A stretch of DNA of 45,809 nucleotides from Verrucomicrobiota bacterium (GTDB taxonomy: Bacteria > Verrucomicrobiota > Verrucomicrobiia > Limisphaerales > Pedosphaeraceae). The notes beneath the pieces were generated by a model. That model did not search any database. It was not told the origin of the DNA and saw only the letters and a program-made list of their open reading frames with translations. The DNA lies in assembly GCA_021325145.1 (NCBI GenBank), contig JAJPHR010000075.1, forward strand, positions 1 through 45,809. Direction: 5' to 3'. Positions within the stretch are counted from its first letter, which is position 1; each line of letters opens with the position of its first letter. Below, piece after piece: positions 42,617 to 45,809 of the stretch. A program made the translations under genes and the position numbers.

Positions 42617-44149
42617 ATGAACCGCAAACTTGATGTTCTGTTCGTCAATCCGAATTCCTCCCTGCACGTTTATCAGGATTTATCGAAGGATTATTCGGCC
42701 AAGGAACCGCCGACCTGGAGTTTGCTGCTGGCCCAAAGTTGCCGTGCGGTTGGCTACGGCGTGGCCATCCTGGATTGCGATGTCGAACGACTGGCGCCGG
42801 AAGCTGCCACTGCCCGCATCCGGGAAGCAGATCCGCGTCTCGTGTGCCTGGTCGTTTATGGCCAGAATCCCAGTTCTGGAACGACCAACATGTCAGGCAC
42901 AGTCGATCTCTGCAATTATTTGAAAAATGTGCATCCGGAGTACCCAATTTGCGTCGTTGGATCGCATGCCAGTGCCCTGCCGAAGGAAGTGCTGGCGATT
43001 CCGGGCGTGGATGTTGTGCTGGTCAACGAAGGCGTGTACGCATTGCGCAATCTGCTCGCTAGCGACCTGAAAAACGACCTGCCGAAAATTAAGGGCATCG
43101 GTTACAAAGGCGAAGACGGACAGCCGGTTCTCAATCCCCCGGAAGCAGTCGTTCCTCACGAGCGGATGGATACTGACCTGCCGGGTTATGCATGGGACCT
43201 GCTGCCCTATAAGCAGAAGCCGTTTGATATGTATCGTGCCCACTTGTGGCACGCGGATTTCCAGGATCAGTATAAAACCCCGTTTGCCGCGCTCTACACG
43301 TCACTGGGATGCCGTTTCAAGTGCGACTTTTGCATGATCAACATCGTCAACCGTACCGACCACGGCGATGATGTTGCATCCAACAAAAGCAATTTCATGC
43401 GTTTCTGGTCGCCCGAGTTCATTCTCAAGGAGTTCGACAAGTTAGTGCAGCAGGGCGTGAATACCATTCGAATCGTTGATGAAATGTTTTTCCTGGACAA
43501 GCGCTATTACGAACCCTTGTTACGTGGCTTGGTCGAACGCGGCTACGGGGAGCAACTCCGCATGTGGACCTACAGCCGCGTGGATACAGTTCGGAAGGAC
43601 CAATTGGAGTTGTTCCGCAAGGCCGGGGTGCGCTGGTTCTGCCTCGGCATCGAGGCGGCTAGCCAAACCATCCGTCGCGAGGTCACCAAAGGCACATTCC
43701 AAGAGGTCAACATCCGCAAGGCAGTCCAGGAGGTTCGCGACGCTGATATTAATGTCATTGCCAATTATATTTTCGGCTTTCCGGATGACACGTTGGAGTC
43801 GATGCAACAGACACTCGACTTGAGCCTGGAAATGAACACAGAGATGTGGAACGGCTACGCCTGCATGGCATTGCCTGGCAGTCCGCTGTACTTCGAGGCT
43901 CGCGCCCGGAACATAAAGATGCCAGAGTCGTACGCCGGTTACGGGTTTCTGGCTTACGAATGCCAGCCCATGGCCACCAAGCATGTCTCCGCTGCTGATG
44001 TCCTTCGCTTCCGCGACCATGCGTGGCGAACATATTTCAGCCACCAGCCGTTTCTGGATTTGGTCAGCCGCAGATTCGGGCCGAATGCTATTGCGAATAT
44101 CAACGGCCTCAAGGGCGTCAAGCTGCGCAGGAAGTTGCTTGGAGATTAG
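42617..44149 (+). CDS. Radical SAM enzyme with B12-binding-like N-terminal domain
   Basis: Radical SAM protein of 510 residues. An N-terminal cobalamin-binding-like Rossmann domain covers about 4-155 (VLFVNPNSS, YPICVVGSHASALPKEVL, VDVVLVNEG); the classical DxHxxG ligand motif is not evident, so B12 may bind base-off without that His or not at all. The radical SAM core starts at about 222, with the [4Fe-4S] ligands Cys232, Cys236 and Cys239 in CRFKCDFC, followed by the barrel (RIVDEMFFLDKRYY, FCLGIEAASQTIRREVTKG, IFGFPDDTLESM). Such enzymes catalyse methylations, rearrangements or other radical steps; the substrate is unknown. It ends the plus-strand cluster, 1 base before a perfect inverted repeat. 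Confidence 0.88.
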   Translation: MNRKLDVLFVNPNSSLHVYQDLSKDYSAKEPPTWSLLLAQSCRAVGYGVAILDCDVERLAPEAATARIREADPRLVCLVVYGQNPSSGTTNMSGTVDLCNYLKNVHPEYPICVVGSHASALPKEVLAIPGVDVVLVNEGVYALRNLLASDLKNDLPKIKGIGYKGEDGQPVLNPPEAVVPHERMDTDLPGYAWDLLPYKQKPFDMYRAHLWHADFQDQYKTPFAALYTSLGCRFKCDFCMINIVNRTDHGDDVASNKSNFMRFWSPEFILKEFDKLVQQGVNTIRIVDEMFFLDKRYYEPLLRGLVERGYGEQLRMWTYSRVDTVRKDQLELFRKAGVRWFCLGIEAASQTIRREVTKGTFQEVNIRKAVQEVRDADINVIANYIFGFPDDTLESMQQTLDLSLEMNTEMWNGYACMALPGSPLYFEARARNIKMPESYAGYGFLAYECQPMATKHVSAADVLRFRDHAWRTYFSHQPFLDLVSRRFGPNAIANINGLKGVKLRRKLLGD

Positions 44150-44204
44150 AGCGTGTTCTTAACTTTGTGGTGTATATTGCCGGACCTAAAGTTAAGAACA
44201 CGCT
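44150..44204. terminator. Perfect 17-bp inverted repeat between convergent genes
   Basis: AGCGTGTTCTTAACTTT (44150-44166) and its exact complement AAAGTTAAGAACACGCT (44188-44204) enclose 21 bases. It begins one base after the radical SAM stop and ends 12 bases before the methyltransferase stop, the place of a two-way terminator. A 17/17 match and an AT-rich stem are unusual for that, so a miniature inverted-repeat element is the alternative. Confidence 0.6.
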
Positions 44205-44215
44205 GGTTTTGATGG

Positions 44216-44794
44216 TTATTTCCTTATCCACCAATCAGGCAATTCAACCTGAAGTGGGAGATCATGTTGAATTGCGAACTTGGTTACAGCGCGGATGACT
44301 CCATCATGTTCGCGACAGAAGCCATTGTAGAAATCGTGACCACCGAGAACCCCTCCAGGACGGATTTTTGGATAAAAGCTAAGAATATCTGCGCTCACGA
44401 AGGCTTCTGCGTGATTGCCGTCAACGTAAACAAAATCAAGGCCTTCCGGAATTTCCGACGAAGCTTCAACTGACTTTTTATAGACCCACGTTACTTTGCT
44501 GGCGTGTGGGGCGAGGCGTTCAGCTGCTTCTTTGCGCGCAAGGTAAAGGGGATCCTGATCAATACCGTAGTGAGTTTTACCTTCCTCATATTCGCGGTAC
44601 ATCTCATAAGGATCGACCAAATAAAGTCTCTCAATGTCAAGATGTTCGAGCAGGCTAGCCGCATGTAATCCCTTGTAAACGCCGATTTCCACGCCAACCA
44701 AGCGTTTGCCTGAAACAGCTAAACGTTCAAAGGGTCGGGGGAAAATGCGATGTTTGAGATCGCTCAATAGATCAACTAACTTTTTTTCTTCCAT
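44216..44794 (-). CDS. Class I SAM-dependent methyltransferase (Methyltransf_24-like)
   Basis: Methyltransferase of 192 residues. The SAM-binding motif I is VGVEIGVYKG (33-42), with the acidic end of the second strand in YLVDPYEMY. The DFVYVDGNHAEAFVSADI segment and RPGGVLGGHDFY fit the Methyltransf_24 family, seen in sugar and glycan modification clusters. The acceptor is unknown; given the neighbours, O-methylation of a surface sugar is plausible. It is convergent with the radical SAM gene across a perfect inverted repeat. There is no clear ribosome-binding site; ATG at 44794 is the first start of the frame. Confidence 0.82.
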   Translation of the reverse strand: MEEKKLVDLLSDLKHRIFPRPFERLAVSGKRLVGVEIGVYKGLHAASLLEHLDIERLYLVDPYEMYREYEEGKTHYGIDQDPLYLARKEAAERLAPHASKVTWVYKKSVEASSEIPEGLDFVYVDGNHAEAFVSADILSFYPKIRPGGVLGGHDFYNGFCREHDGVIRAVTKFAIQHDLPLQVELPDWWIRK

Positions 44795-44940
44795 TAGATA
44801 ATGTGTGAGCGAAGTTTAAGATCTTGAGGCTGTTTATGCAAGTGATTCATTTGAGCATGCGGTTCTTCGAGTTGCCTCATTGAAAAGGATACCGGGGAAG
44901 AGTTTTGCCAGAAGGCGAAGCCATTCGTTGACTCATAATC

Positions 44941-45809
44941 ATGGTTACCGAGTCACGGTTTATGAGTTTGTCTTCGAAAAAGGAATATCTGGGTCGCATT
45001 CATGGTCGTTATCAAGGGGCAGGGCGTGAGCACAAGGGGAGGATTCTGGATGAGTTTTGTGCCGTGTGCGGTTATCACCGCAAGTTTGCCCTGCGCCTGC
45101 TCAACCGTCCTTTGAAGCGACGGCGGCGCAAGCCAGGCCCCCGACGCAAGTATGAGCCCCAAAGGTTGCTGCCAGTGCTCAAGCCGATCTGGCTGGCGGC
45201 AGAGCAGCCTTGCGGGAAGCTGCTCAAGGTCCTGCTGCCGGTTTGGACAGGCTTTCTGCCAGACTTGGATCCGCCCCGCAAAAGAGAGTTATTGGCCATG
45301 AGCGCCGCCACGCTTGACCGATTGCTCAAGCCGGCCCGGTTCCAACATCGCCGCCGGGGTTTGTGCGCGACCCGGCCCGGCAAAAGGCTGCGTCATCACA
45401 TTCCCTTGCGGGACGGGCCGCCCGACACTCGGCACTTGGGCCATATCGAGGCGGACACGGTCGCTCACTGCGGCGACTCCGTGGCGGGTGATTTCGTCCA
45501 TACCCTCACTTTTACCGATGTTTGCACGGGCTGGACAGAGAACCGCGCCACTTGGAACAAGAGCGCCCACGGCATCCGGGACCAGCTCCGGGACATTGAA
45601 AGCAAGCTGCCCTTCAAGATGAAAAGCTTCCCTGCGGACAATGGCTCGGAGTTCCTCAACTGGCCATTGTGGGAGTATCTGCGCGGGCCCAAGCGCAAGG
45701 TGAAGTTCACCCGCTCGCGTCCTTACCGGAAGAACGATAACGCGCATGTGGAACAGAAGAACTGGACCCAGGTGCGGCAGTTGTTCGGGCACGAACGCTT
45801 TGAGCATGC
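44941..45809 (+). mobile_element. DDE integrase-core transposase, partial (runs off the right edge)
   Basis: The frame is open from 44941 to the end of the window with no stop (about 289 codons). An N-terminal part with ILDEFCAVCGYHRKFALRLL and a basic Arg-rich stretch leads into an integrase-type (rve) core. With ATG 44962 as residue 1, the acidic triad is Asp165 in HIEADTV, Asp226 in PADNGSEFLN and Glu264 in NAHVEQKNW, i.e. a D-x60-D-x37-E spacing. SRPYRKNDNAHVEQKNW is typical of the ISNCY-like integrase-core transposases. Both ATG 44941 and 44962 are possible starts; neither has a good ribosome-binding site. Terminal repeats could not be recognised in 44795-44940, and the 3' end is beyond the window, so intactness cannot be judged. 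Confidence 0.88.

Noticed and set aside
1..45809. CRISPR array, rRNA genes or prophage structural genes
   Set aside because: No regularly spaced direct repeats, no rRNA-like sequence, and no capsid, tail or terminase proteins are seen on either strand.
44851..45809. Direct repeat TTTGAGCATGC at about 44850 and at the right edge as an IS flank
   Set aside because: The second copy lies inside the transposase coding sequence (FEHA), so it cannot be a flanking target duplication.

Overview
The window looks like a chromosomal segment of a Verrucomicrobiota bacterium, most likely from the Pedosphaera/Limisphaerales group. This is an inference from gene content, not a database match. The pointers are large secreted Ig/lectin-type proteins with an FYRL/FYLLQ-type C-terminal module, an autotransporter-associated beta-strand repeat protein, a propeller-type sensor kinase, an ECF sigma factor with a membrane-spanning tail, and an Alternative Complex III plus caa3 oxidase operon.

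Layout. (1) 1-8068, plus strand: a tRNA-3'-end-like sequence near the left edge, a propeller histidine kinase and its NarL-type response regulator, then a very large secreted lectin/Ig protein preceded by four consecutive short palindromes. (2) 8069-21057, minus strand: one tightly packed respiratory operon transcribed right to left, actA-actB-actC-actD-actE-actF, an unrecognised two-TM protein, a SCO1-like copper chaperone, and coxB-coxA-coxC-coxD. Most junctions are ATGA or 7-11-base overlaps. Together they would encode a quinol-oxidising ACIII and an A2-type caa3 terminal oxidase. (3) 21263-26675, minus strand: a UPF0104/flippase-like protein, a sulfotransferase and an HpnN-like RND/MMPL transporter, which suggests envelope lipid handling. 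(4) 26996-31928: an autotransporter-repeat secreted protein (minus) divergent from an ECF sigma factor (plus). (5) 32100-34045: a truncated IS630-type transposase lying against a tandem array of paralogous HEAT-repeat lipoprotein-like genes, with a possible decayed third copy. (6) 34304-44794: an envelope polysaccharide region. It holds a YfhO-like multi-TM protein, a divergent heptose-kinase-like GHMP kinase, a D-2-hydroxyacid dehydrogenase, a DegT-family enzyme whose PLP lysine is replaced by histidine, a split transketolase, a cobalamin-type radical SAM enzyme, and a convergent methyltransferase separated by a perfect 17-bp inverted repeat. (7) 44941 to the right edge: the 5' part of a DDE transposase that runs out of the window.

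The two most striking observations are these. Two unrelated palindromic repeat elements sit in frame inside the N-termini of two operon proteins, ActE and SCO1, immediately before their membrane/signal segments. The region from 37288 to 44149 combines a His-type (ColD-like) sugar 3-dehydrase with a split transketolase, which could make a deoxygenated or two-carbon-branched sugar.
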